Of a stretch of DNA of 6,452 bases, positions 1 through 5,484 are shown one piece after another; the first letter of the stretch is position 1; each line of letters opens with the position of its first letter. Position numbers and translations under genes: made by a program. The notes below the pieces were generated by a model. That model was not told the DNA's origin. It saw nothing but the letters and a program-made list of their open reading frames with translations, and made no database searches. Origin of the DNA: JANOGU01 sp964602115 (lineage in GTDB: Bacteria; Pseudomonadota; Alphaproteobacteria; Rhodobacterales; Rhodobacteraceae); the NCBI GenBank assembly GCA_964602115.1, contig CAZRQN010000159.1, forward strand, positions 1 to 6,452, read 5' to 3'.

Positions 1-845
1 TGGTCGCGCAGGAATACCGGAAACATCACCCAGACCAACGCATCGACGAACTTCTCGACCAGACCGGCTTGCGAGACCGCCGCCAGACGGCGGTCGCGCC
101 AAGACATCAGGGCAAACACCTCCCAGGTGCTCGGTGTCTCGGAGACGCCTTGGGGATAGCGCGGGCGAAAGGAGGTCGCAGCCTTGGCCCGGTGGCGCGC
201 AGCCTCGGCCGTAGCGAAGGGCAGCGTATCCTTCACCCAAACCAACGTGAGAACCAGTGCCAGCCCGATCACGACGCCCCCGAAGATCAGCAGCCCCAGC
301 CTTGGTCCCAAGGCGCTGGCCGCATAGGCCGTGATAATCCCGGCGAGCGCGACACCCACGTAGCCGGAGAACTCGTTCAGCCCCAAAGTCAGCCCGCGCT
401 GATCCGCCCGGGTGAAATCCAGCTTTGCCGTCTGCGTCATCGACCAGCACAGGCCCTGATTGACCCCCAGCAGCACGGTCGCCGCGACGATCCAGCTCCA
501 GCTTGGCGCGAAGTAGATCATCAGCGGGATCGGGATGGCGGCAATCCAACCCAGCAAGAGAACCTGCTTGCGCCCGATCCGCTCGGATAGCCGTCCGGCC
601 ACGAAGTTGAGCGTGCCCTTCACCACGCCGAAAGCCACGACAAAGGCCGTCAGTAGCAGGAACGATCCTTTGGCCACGCCAAATTCGCTTTCGGCCAGCG
701 CCGGAACCACGGTACGCATCATGCCGATCGTGAACCCAACCAGCAGGACCTGGATCAGCTGATGCACGAACTGGGTCAGGTTTTCGCGGATGCCAAGGGT
801 CAGATCTGCAGCACTGTCGCCGGTGAAGGCTGCGGGCTGGGTCAT
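1..845 (-). CDS. Major facilitator superfamily transporter, C-terminus cut by window edge
   Basis: Reading the minus strand from the ATG at 845-843 gives 281 uninterrupted codons to the window edge, so the C-terminal part of the protein is missing. The product is an inner-membrane protein. Hydrophobic segments lie near residues 27-50, 60-82, 95-113, 117-136, 158-178 and 183-204, followed by a charged cytoplasmic loop (about 205-252) and the start of a seventh helix. This is the 6+6 plan of MFS transporters. The loop between helices 2 and 3 carries MFS motif A as GRLSERIGRKQ (84-94). The start codon overlaps the TGA of the upstream MBL gene as ATGA, and no strong Shine-Dalgarno precedes it, so translation is probably coupled. 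The substrate cannot be read from the sequence. The neighbours (MBL hydrolase, ArsR-rhodanese regulator) suggest export or import of a sulfur or metal(loid) compound, which is inference only. The family is secure, the role is not. Confidence 0.9.
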   Translation of the reverse strand, partial: MTQPAAFTGDSAADLTLGIRENLTQFVHQLIQVLLVGFTIGMMRTVVPALAESEFGVAKGSFLLLTAFVVAFGVVKGTLNFVAGRLSERIGRKQVLLLGWIAAIPIPLMIYFAPSWSWIVAATVLLGVNQGLCWSMTQTAKLDFTRADQRGLTLGLNEFSGYVGVALAGIITAYAASALGPRLGLLIFGGVVIGLALVLTLVWVKDTLPFATAEAARHRAKAATSFRPRYPQGVSETPSTWEVFALMSWRDRRLAAVSQAGLVEKFVDALVWVMFPVFLRD

Positions 846-1579
846 GCGGGAACCACCAGCCCGGTGTTGATCGCTCGGTTCTGTGCCGCCTCGGGCGGCG
901 GGGGCGGAATGTCGGCGGTCATGACCCGGACGAACTCCTCCTCGTTCTTTATCCCGAAAGCGGTGTTGTGGCGTAATTCAAATCCGATGCTGGAGCTTGG
1001 CTTGCCGCTCAGCTTGCGCCCGCAAACCGAACCGGAATAAGCGCCGGGCAGCACTTCCAGATAATCGGGCAGTGCCTTCAGAACCTGAATGGATTTGAAC
1101 AGTGCCCGTGCCCCGACTTCCGCGCTGGATGCAAGCTCGGTGCGCCCAAGATCGCCGACCATCAGCGTATGTCCGGTCAGCACGAACCACGGCTCTGCAG
1201 CGCGGGTACGGTCGGTCACCAAGAGGGAGATATGCTCGGGCGTGTGGCCAGGCGTGTGCAGGACTTTCGCCACGACATTGCCGAGTTCCAGCACTTCGCC
1301 GTCATGGACGCCCTTGAAGGGAAACTTCGCCGCCGCGTCCGCGTGCAAAACATATTCGGCGCCAGAAGCTGCGGCCAATGCGCGAGCTGAAGACACATGG
1401 TCTGCGTGAAGATGGGTGTCGATCACATATAGGATGCGCACTCCCAGGGCCTTGGCGGCCTCAAGGTAGGGTGCGATGTCGCCGACCGGATCGACCACGG
1501 CAGCCGAGGCCTTGCCGCCACAGCCGAACAGATAGGAGGCTGCAACCGGGTCGGAATGCAGAAACTGACGCAGGATCAT
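842..1579 (-). CDS. MBL-fold metallo-hydrolase, persulfide dioxygenase/glyoxalase II-like, with altered metal ligands
   Basis: The product is a 245-residue metallo-beta-lactamase-fold protein resembling ETHE1/Blh-type persulfide dioxygenases and glyoxalase II. Numbered from the ATG at 1579, the signature THLHADH is at residues 55-61 and the second histidine site is HTPGHTPEH (108-116, metal ligand probably H112). The segment FVLTGHTLMVGDLGRTEL (132-149) aligns with the family's TGDxLFxGxxGRTDL, but the usual metal-bridging Asp is His137. The usual late His of the PxHDY motif is also replaced, giving LPGAYSG. Family members oxidise glutathione persulfide or hydrolyse thioesters in the cytoplasm. 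With these substitutions the exact reaction is uncertain. An in-frame ATG at 1606 would add nine residues, but it has no ribosome site, whereas 1579 has AAGGAG seven bases upstream. The gene is first in an operon with the MFS transporter and divergent from the ArsR-rhodanese regulator, which probably controls it. Confidence 0.88.
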   Translation of the reverse strand: MILRQFLHSDPVAASYLFGCGGKASAAVVDPVGDIAPYLEAAKALGVRILYVIDTHLHADHVSSARALAAASGAEYVLHADAAAKFPFKGVHDGEVLELGNVVAKVLHTPGHTPEHISLLVTDRTRAAEPWFVLTGHTLMVGDLGRTELASSAEVGARALFKSIQVLKALPDYLEVLPGAYSGSVCGRKLSGKPSSSIGFELRHNTAFGIKNEEEFVRVMTADIPPPPPEAAQNRAINTGLVVPA

Positions 1580-1586
1580 CTTTGGA

Positions 1587-1592
1587 CTCCTT
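1587..1592 (-). promoter_or_regulatory. Strong Shine-Dalgarno that fixes the MBL gene start
   Basis: On the minus strand AAGGAG lies seven bases before the ATG at 1579-1577. The alternative ATG at 1606-1604 has nothing comparable upstream, and this ribosome site would lie inside that longer reading frame. The site is embedded between two copies of GTCCAAAG in the minus strand (within 1580-1598). Confidence 0.75.
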
Positions 1593-1614
1593 TGGACTTC
1601 GGCCATGGTCGGGC

Positions 1615-1643
1615 TTGATCGTCCAGCCGCGACTCGCTACATT
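1615..1643 (+). promoter_or_regulatory. Candidate sigma-70-type promoter for the ArsR-rhodanese gene
   Basis: TTGATC (1615-1620) and TACATT (1638-1643) are separated by 17 bases and each match four of six consensus positions. Transcription would start near 1650, inside the inverted repeat at 1640-1661, so a bound repressor would block it. The leader to the ATG at 1689 would be about 40 bases and contain GAAGGA (1672-1677) as the ribosome site. This is read by eye and is not scored. Confidence 0.4.
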
Positions 1644-1646
1644 CAA
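1618..1646 (-). promoter_or_regulatory. Possible weak promoter for the MBL-MFS operon
   Basis: On the minus strand TTGAAT (1646-1641) is followed after 17 bases by GACGAT (1623-1618). The -35 match is fair and the -10 match is weak (three of six). If real, the -35 box is part of the left arm of the inverted repeat, so repressor binding would occlude RNA polymerase. Another promoter in this interval is possible. Confidence 0.22.
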
Positions 1647-1661
1647 GCAGATACTTGAATG
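1640..1661. promoter_or_regulatory. Inverted repeat, likely operator of the ArsR-rhodanese regulator
   Basis: CATTCAAG (1640-1647), six bases CAGATA, then CTTGAATG (1654-1661) form a perfect 8-bp dyad in an AT-richer island of a GC-rich region. It is the only strong dyad in the 109-bp divergent spacer between the MBL start (1579) and the regulator start (1689). Operators of ArsR-family persulfide sensors such as SqrR/BigR are reported as ATTC/GAAT-type dyads. Here the ATTC and GAAT ends are 12 bases apart. Its position over both candidate promoters fits simultaneous repression of both transcripts. Confidence 0.65.
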
Positions 1662-1688
1662 ATCTAGGCTCGAAGGACCCACCTGTCA

Positions 1689-2348
1689 ATGACGCCGAAA
1701 CTCGCTTTGCTGGAAGAATACGCCCTGATCGCCCGCGCCCTTGGCGCGCCGCATCGGATGATGCTGCTGGAACAACTGGCGCAGGGCGAGCGGGGTGTCG
1801 AGGCGCTGGCCGACAAGGTCGGCGTGTCGGTGGCCAATTGCTCGCAGCATCTCCAGCAACTGCGGCGCGCGGGGCTTGTCACCAGTCGCCGGGAGGGAAA
1901 GGCGGTGATCTACCGGATGACCGACGACAAGACGCTGGTGCTGATGGACCTTCTGGCGCGCATCGCCCGGCAGAACCTGTCAGTGGTCGAGGATATCCTG
2001 CACGGCCTGTCCGAGGGTCAGCCGTCCGAAGCTATCACCCGCGCCGAACTTGCGGAACGGTTGCAGGACGGTTCGGTCACCGTGCTGGACATCAGGCCGA
2101 AAGACGAATTCGCCATGGGCCATATCCCAGGCGCCATACAGATCGACCTGAGCGATCTCGATACGCTTGCGGGGCAATTCGACCCTGCCGCAGAGATCGT
2201 CGCCTATTGCCGTGGCCCCTATTGCGTCTACGCCCATCAGGCGGTCGCCGCTCTGCGTCAGCAGGGGCTTTACGCCCGGCGCCTTGACGGCGGCTTGCCG
2301 GAATGGCGGGCAGAGGGGCGGGCCGTCCAGGCGAACGCCCGGACATAA
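1689..2348 (+). CDS. ArsR-family repressor fused to a rhodanese domain
   Basis: A 219-residue two-domain cytoplasmic regulator. Residues about 8-105 form an ArsR/SmtB winged helix-turn-helix (LADKVGVSVANCSQHLQQL with recognition helix about 47-58, wing about 65-77). Residues about 115-213 form a single rhodanese domain with the characteristic VLDIRPKDEFAMGHIPGA (132-149), the catalytic-loop cysteine in CRGPYC (174-179) and the closing LDGGLPEW (199-206). The only cysteines are C51, C174 and C179. C51 sits in the recognition helix, so a CadC/SmtB-type metal site is not visible. Rhodaneses carry sulfane sulfur as a cysteine persulfide, so the fusion suggests a repressor that responds to reactive sulfur directly (inference). 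It is divergent from the MBL-MFS operon across a dyad that it probably binds. GAAGGA at 1672-1677 lies 11 bases before the ATG. Domain assignment is secure and the ligand is not. Confidence 0.93.
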   Translation: MTPKLALLEEYALIARALGAPHRMMLLEQLAQGERGVEALADKVGVSVANCSQHLQQLRRAGLVTSRREGKAVIYRMTDDKTLVLMDLLARIARQNLSVVEDILHGLSEGQPSEAITRAELAERLQDGSVTVLDIRPKDEFAMGHIPGAIQIDLSDLDTLAGQFDPAAEIVAYCRGPYCVYAHQAVAALRQQGLYARRLDGGLPEWRAEGRAVQANART

Positions 2349-2395
2349 GGACACCTCCCGACCGACACTTTTCGCAAGGACATGACTTCCCTGCG
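2349..2395. other. Convergent intergenic gap without a recognisable terminator
   Basis: This 47-bp gap separates the 3' ends of the ArsR-rhodanese gene (plus) and the Crp/Fnr-like gene (minus). I see no GC-rich hairpin with a T-run on either strand, only a short repeat of AAGGACA (2346-2352 and 2375-2381). Termination may be factor-dependent or read through. Confidence 0.4.
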
Positions 2396-2935
2396 TCACC
2401 GTCGCCGGGCAAGCTCGCGGTAAAGCGCCTCGCGCGTCACTCCCAATTCTGCGGCGAGGTCCTGCCAGTGCCCTTTGTCCGGCAATGCACGGCCTTCGCC
2501 CAACCAGGCATCGACCCGTTCCGATACCTTGCGCAAGGTGCGAATCTCGGCGCGCAACCGGGCGGCCTGAACCGACCGGGCCAGATGCGCGGCCCAGGCT
2601 TCGGCCAGCGTTGGATCATCGCGCAGCGCCTTGCGGAAGGCCTCGACTGGAAGCAGGCGAACTATGGACTGTTCCGCCGCCTCGGCCCCGCAGTGATAGA
2701 TTGCGGAATAGGCCGAGGCTTCGGCAAGCACATCACCCGGCCCCGCCGATTGCAGAATGACGTCCACCCCTTCCACGGTGCGGCGCAGCAGGCGAACCCG
2801 CCCTTCCGTGATCAGTGCCATCTGTAGGACCGGGTCGCCAGCAAAGAACAACGCTTCACCGGGTTGCAGGCGGCGTTCTGTGGCCAATGGCAGGCCAAAT
2901 AAGCGGGTGTGATCGGATGACATGATCTCCATCAT
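2396..2935 (-). CDS. Short Crp/Fnr-family transcriptional regulator lacking the C-terminal wing
   Basis: A 179-residue cytoplasmic regulator. Residues about 12-105 form a cyclic-nucleotide-binding-type beta barrel (LQPGEALFFAGDP at 23-35, ITEGRVRLL at 42-50, GPGDVLAEASAY at 65-76). A dimerisation helix follows (about 108-140), then a helix-turn-helix at about 157-177. The phosphate-binding cassette lacks the Arg expected for cAMP binding, and there is no Fnr-type cysteine cluster (only C82), so the effector is unknown. The recognition helix VTREALYREL has R168, E169 and R173, matching the R-E-x-x-x-R of E. coli CRP. The protein stops at ARRR directly after this helix, whereas most relatives of about 220-240 residues continue into a wing. 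The start is uncertain: ATGs at 2935, 2932 and 2923 are all in frame and none has a good ribosome site. It is divergent from the exported Met/His protein, which it may control. Confidence 0.85.
   Translation of the reverse strand: MMEIMSSDHTRLFGLPLATERRLQPGEALFFAGDPVLQMALITEGRVRLLRRTVEGVDVILQSAGPGDVLAEASAYSAIYHCGAEAAEQSIVRLLPVEAFRKALRDDPTLAEAWAAHLARSVQAARLRAEIRTLRKVSERVDAWLGEGRALPDKGHWQDLAAELGVTREALYRELARRR
2922..2935. promoter_or_regulatory. Candidate Crp/Fnr-type operator on the regulator's own start codons
   Basis: ATGAT, four bases CTCC, ATCAT form a perfect dyad. It contains the TGA-N6-TCA core shared by CRP and Fnr sites and matches the Fnr consensus TTGAT-N4-ATCAA at eight of ten positions. 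It covers the three possible start codons of the Crp/Fnr-like gene and lies about 55 bases upstream of the exported-protein gene at 2991. That placement suits autorepression and control of the divergent gene. Part of the symmetry could be a by-product of the encoded MMEIM. Confidence 0.4.
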
Positions 2936-2990
2936 ATGCCAGCCCCCCGGATCTGCGACAAGTGAAGGCTCATCAATTCAGGATCATCCC

Positions 2991-3566
2991 ATGCGTCTGA
3001 CTACCTTTGCCGTTGCCCTTCTTCTGCCCACCGCCGCATTGGCCCAAGAGGCCGCCCCGATGGACCATTCCAAGATGAATCACGCGGCGATGATGGCGAT
3101 GTCATCAGAGGCTCCGGCAGGCGTGACCGAGGTCGGACAATCCGCCTTTGGCGCCATCGCCCAGATCGTCGAAGTGCTGAATGCGGATCCCGCAACCGAC
3201 TGGTCGAAGGTCGATATCGAGGCGCTCCGGCAGCATCTGATCGACATGAACAATGTGACACTGCGCGCGAAAGTGGCCGCGACGCCGACGTCGACTGGCG
3301 CACGTTTCACCGTCACCTCACCCAATCCAGAGGTCCAGGGCTCGATCCGCCGGATGGTCGTGGCCCATGCGGCCACCATGAACGGCACCAGCGGCTGGAC
3401 GATGGTTGCCGAGGAAGACCCCGCTGGCGCGATGCTGACGGTGTCAGGCAAAAGCGACGATGCGATCAAGATCAACAGTCTAGGGTTCATCGGTGTAATG
3501 ACACTTGGGATGCATCATCAGGCGCATCACCTGATGATCGCGACGGGGACCGGCCCGCACGAATAG
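2991..3566 (+). CDS. Exported Met/His-rich protein, possible periplasmic metal-binding protein
   Basis: A 191-residue protein of a family I do not recognise. Residues 1-18 (MRLTTFAVALLLPTAALA) are a typical Sec signal peptide with an A-x-A cleavage site before Q19, so the product should be periplasmic. The mature N-terminus carries MDHSKMNHAAMMAM (24-37), a Met/His pattern like that of copper-resistance proteins such as CopA/CopB/PcoA. The C-terminal part has MHHQAHHLM (174-182) and no cysteine occurs anywhere. The centre is a soluble alpha/beta sequence (VDIEALRQHLIDMNNVTLRA, 75-94). Copper or another soft metal is therefore a plausible ligand, by inference from composition. ATG 2991 is preferred to the upstream in-frame ATG at 2922, because it opens directly into the signal peptide and has AGGA (2981-2984) at suitable distance. 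It is divergent from the Crp/Fnr-like regulator. Confidence 0.8.
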   Translation: MRLTTFAVALLLPTAALAQEAAPMDHSKMNHAAMMAMSSEAPAGVTEVGQSAFGAIAQIVEVLNADPATDWSKVDIEALRQHLIDMNNVTLRAKVAATPTSTGARFTVTSPNPEVQGSIRRMVVAHAATMNGTSGWTMVAEEDPAGAMLTVSGKSDDAIKINSLGFIGVMTLGMHHQAHHLMIATGTGPHE

Positions 3567-3576
3567 ATATCGATAG

Positions 3577-3624
3577 GCGTGGGGACCGAAACGGGATCGT
3601 AGATCTAGCCGAGCGCCCCCACGC
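3577..3624. repeat. Long-loop inverted repeat between convergent genes
   Basis: GCGTGGGG (3577-3584) and CCCCACGC (3617-3624) are perfect complements separated by 32 bases. They sit in the gap between the 3' ends of the exported-protein gene and traG. No T-run follows on either strand, so this is not a classical intrinsic terminator. It could be a bidirectional stop structure, a protein site or chance in GC-rich DNA. Confidence 0.35.
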
Positions 3625-3637
3625 TGAACCTGTTCAG
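3624..3637. repeat. 14-bp palindrome over the traG stop codon
   Basis: CTGAAC, two bases CT, GTTCAG form a perfect dyad that covers the TGA of traG (3636-3634) and abuts the preceding inverted repeat. The two-base centre makes a hairpin unlikely, and a dimeric protein site or recombination core is conceivable. No second copy is visible in this window. Confidence 0.3.
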
Positions 3638-5472
3638 GCTTGTCTGCTACTGAGCCTCTGCGTTCTTGCTGCGTGCGAAAGCTTAGAGAACGCCGCTGCC
3701 GCCTGAACTATCGATTCGTTGAGTTGGCCGGGCTCAGAAAGCATCGACAGTTTCGCTGGAACCAAAGCAGGTGATTGTCCGGTTACCGTGGGCTTACCAG
3801 GTAGGAATTTGCCATTTCTTGCCTGAACAATCGGCCCAAACCACCGATCCTCATAATACCGCACATGGCGTGCCCGGATTGGGTACTGCCCCTCGGGCAG
3901 AACCAGTACCTCATCCAGCGGAAACCGCAGCAACTCGTTCGCCGAAATCAGCGGCCGCTCCTCCGACCGCCGACTGACGTTTGCACTGTCTTCCAGCGCC
4001 CTGATGCGCGACTGACTTTCGGTCACCGCCGTGACGGTCGACCGCCCAAGGGCGTTGGAGAGCACATCCGCCGTCCGGTCGTCCTGCGGCGTCATGTAAA
4101 TCTGGACCCCGGCACCACCCTGCAGCGACCGCCGCCCGGTCTCGCCGTAGATGTCGTCCAGACCCGGAATCGTCTGCGAGATGATGAAGAACCGCCCGCC
4201 AAAGCTGCGGATCGTCTTGATCGAGGAAAGGACCAACGGCTGCCGCCCGAGCTGGTCGAACTCGTCCATTAGAAACATCACCGCGTGCGGCTCGTCCGGC
4301 CCGGGCTCTTTGCGCTGGAGCGAAGCGATAGCATCCGCAAAGAGGAGTCGCACGAGGGGTGCGAGAGTTTTCAGGTGCTCGGGTTGGACGACGATGTAGA
4401 GGCTCTGCGGCTTGGCCCGGAACGTCGAAAAGTCGAAGTCGCTGGCCGAGGTCACGCGGTCAACCGCCGGGTCGTTCCAGAGCTCGAGACCCGAACCCTG
4501 GATCACCGAGACATAAGCACCGAGGGTCTTTTCAGGAACGTCCGCCATTTCAAGAAAGGTCCGCGAGACGATCGGGATCTGCGTGTCCTCGGCGATGGTG
4601 GTGTAGGTCTTCTTCTTGTCGCCCCCACCGGCCATGAGTTCCCCAGCATAGCCCAAGGTCGGGCGGCGCTTTTCGATGGCGTAGAGGCAGGAGGCGATGA
4701 AGAGCCGCTTGCCCGCATTGAAGAAGCTTTGCGCGCTTTCGCCTTCCGGGATGAGGAAGAGATCGGCCATCGAGTTCAGCGCCGTATACTGGCGTTCGGC
4801 GGAGGGCAGCGCGGCGATGCGGGCGAGAGGGTTGAAGCGGTGCGAGCCGCGCTCGTCATCGAAGGGGGAGAAGTACCAGATCGCATTCTTCAGCCCGTGC
4901 TGGCGGTGAATCGAGGTCTTCGCGAAGTTCTCGCCCTTCACGTCGAGGATGATGCCCGATCCCGTGAAATGCAGGAGGTTCGGGATGACGAAGCCGACGC
5001 CTTTGCCGCGGCCCGTGGGTGCGATCATCATCGCATGGGGGAAGCGGTCGGGCGGGGCCATGACGAAGGGGGCGTCTGATTTCGGGGAGCCGAGCTTGCC
5101 GAAGATGAAACCGTTCTGGTCAAGGCTGCCGATCATCTTGTTTCGCTTGAGCTCGCGCCTGGTTTGGAAATGCGCGTCATCATACTGGTTGAGCCGCCCG
5201 CGATGGACGCCGGCGAGGCCGACCAGAGTAAGTGCAATCGTCACCGCACCGGTGATGATCAGCGCCCCTTGCAAGGTGGCCGGCCGCGCCTCCAAGTCGG
5301 CCCAAGGATAACGGATGAACCAGAGGCCCAAGGGGCTGAGTGTGTCGAAGTTCTCGCGGAAAGCCACGATCACATAGATCGTGGCCAGCATGCCGCCGAT
5401 GTAGAGGCCGGTTACCAGACCCAAGGCAACAGCGAGCGGATACCGCCAGGCGGTTTCAAGGTTCGAAAGCAT
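3634..5472 (-). CDS. traG: Type IV coupling protein TraG/VirD4, conjugative DNA-transfer ATPase
   Basis: A 612-residue coupling protein that links the relaxosome to the mating channel at the inner membrane and energises DNA export. Two N-terminal membrane segments (about 11-37 and 66-90) flank a short periplasmic loop. The cytoplasmic RecA-like domain has Walker A in APTGRGKGVG (151-160), then IILDVKGENF (174-183) and FSPFD (201-205). Walker B is in VMFLMDEFDQLGRQP (398-412), followed by the conserved IISQTIPGLDDIYG (430-443). Length and motif order are those of a complete VirD4/TraG protein (families about 600-700 residues), so it appears functional. The start at 5472 has AAGGA nine bases upstream, overlapping the TAA of the preceding gene 12 bases away, which shows operon organisation and likely translational coupling. 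In IncP-like alphaproteobacterial elements traG is usually followed by a small CopG-type gene and trbB, but here a convergent non-transfer gene follows instead. Confidence 0.95.
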   Translation of the reverse strand: MLSNLETAWRYPLAVALGLVTGLYIGGMLATIYVIVAFRENFDTLSPLGLWFIRYPWADLEARPATLQGALIITGAVTIALTLVGLAGVHRGRLNQYDDAHFQTRRELKRNKMIGSLDQNGFIFGKLGSPKSDAPFVMAPPDRFPHAMMIAPTGRGKGVGFVIPNLLHFTGSGIILDVKGENFAKTSIHRQHGLKNAIWYFSPFDDERGSHRFNPLARIAALPSAERQYTALNSMADLFLIPEGESAQSFFNAGKRLFIASCLYAIEKRRPTLGYAGELMAGGGDKKKTYTTIAEDTQIPIVSRTFLEMADVPEKTLGAYVSVIQGSGLELWNDPAVDRVTSASDFDFSTFRAKPQSLYIVVQPEHLKTLAPLVRLLFADAIASLQRKEPGPDEPHAVMFLMDEFDQLGRQPLVLSSIKTIRSFGGRFFIISQTIPGLDDIYGETGRRSLQGGAGVQIYMTPQDDRTADVLSNALGRSTVTAVTESQSRIRALEDSANVSRRSEERPLISANELLRFPLDEVLVLPEGQYPIRARHVRYYEDRWFGPIVQARNGKFLPGKPTVTGQSPALVPAKLSMLSEPGQLNESIVQAAAAFSKLSHAARTQRLSSRQA

Positions 5473-5484
5473 GGCTGTGCATCC

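Noticed and set aside
69..590. Open frame of 173 codons on the plus strand
   Set aside because: It is antisense to the MFS transporter and its product is a Pro/Gln/Arg-rich shadow.
1580..1606. Nine-residue N-terminal extension of the MBL protein from the ATG at 1606
   Set aside because: There is no ribosome site before 1606, while a strong AAGGAG stands seven bases before 1579, and the family usually begins at about this point.
1655..2287. Plus-strand frame of 210 codons overlapping the ArsR-rhodanese gene
   Set aside because: It is a shifted-frame Gly/Arg-rich shadow, and the 1689-2348 frame carries two complete domains.
2922..2990. Upstream start at 2922 for the exported protein
   Set aside because: It would bury the signal peptide behind 23 polar residues and overlap the divergent regulator. 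The ATG at 2991 gives a normal signal peptide.
3577..3624. Intrinsic terminator
   Set aside because: The 32-base loop and the absence of a T-run on either strand do not fit Rho-independent termination, so it is listed only as a repeat.
4285..5079. Open frame of 264 codons on the plus strand
   Set aside because: It is antisense to the ATPase domain of traG, whose Walker motifs prove the minus-strand reading. The plus product has no domain features.
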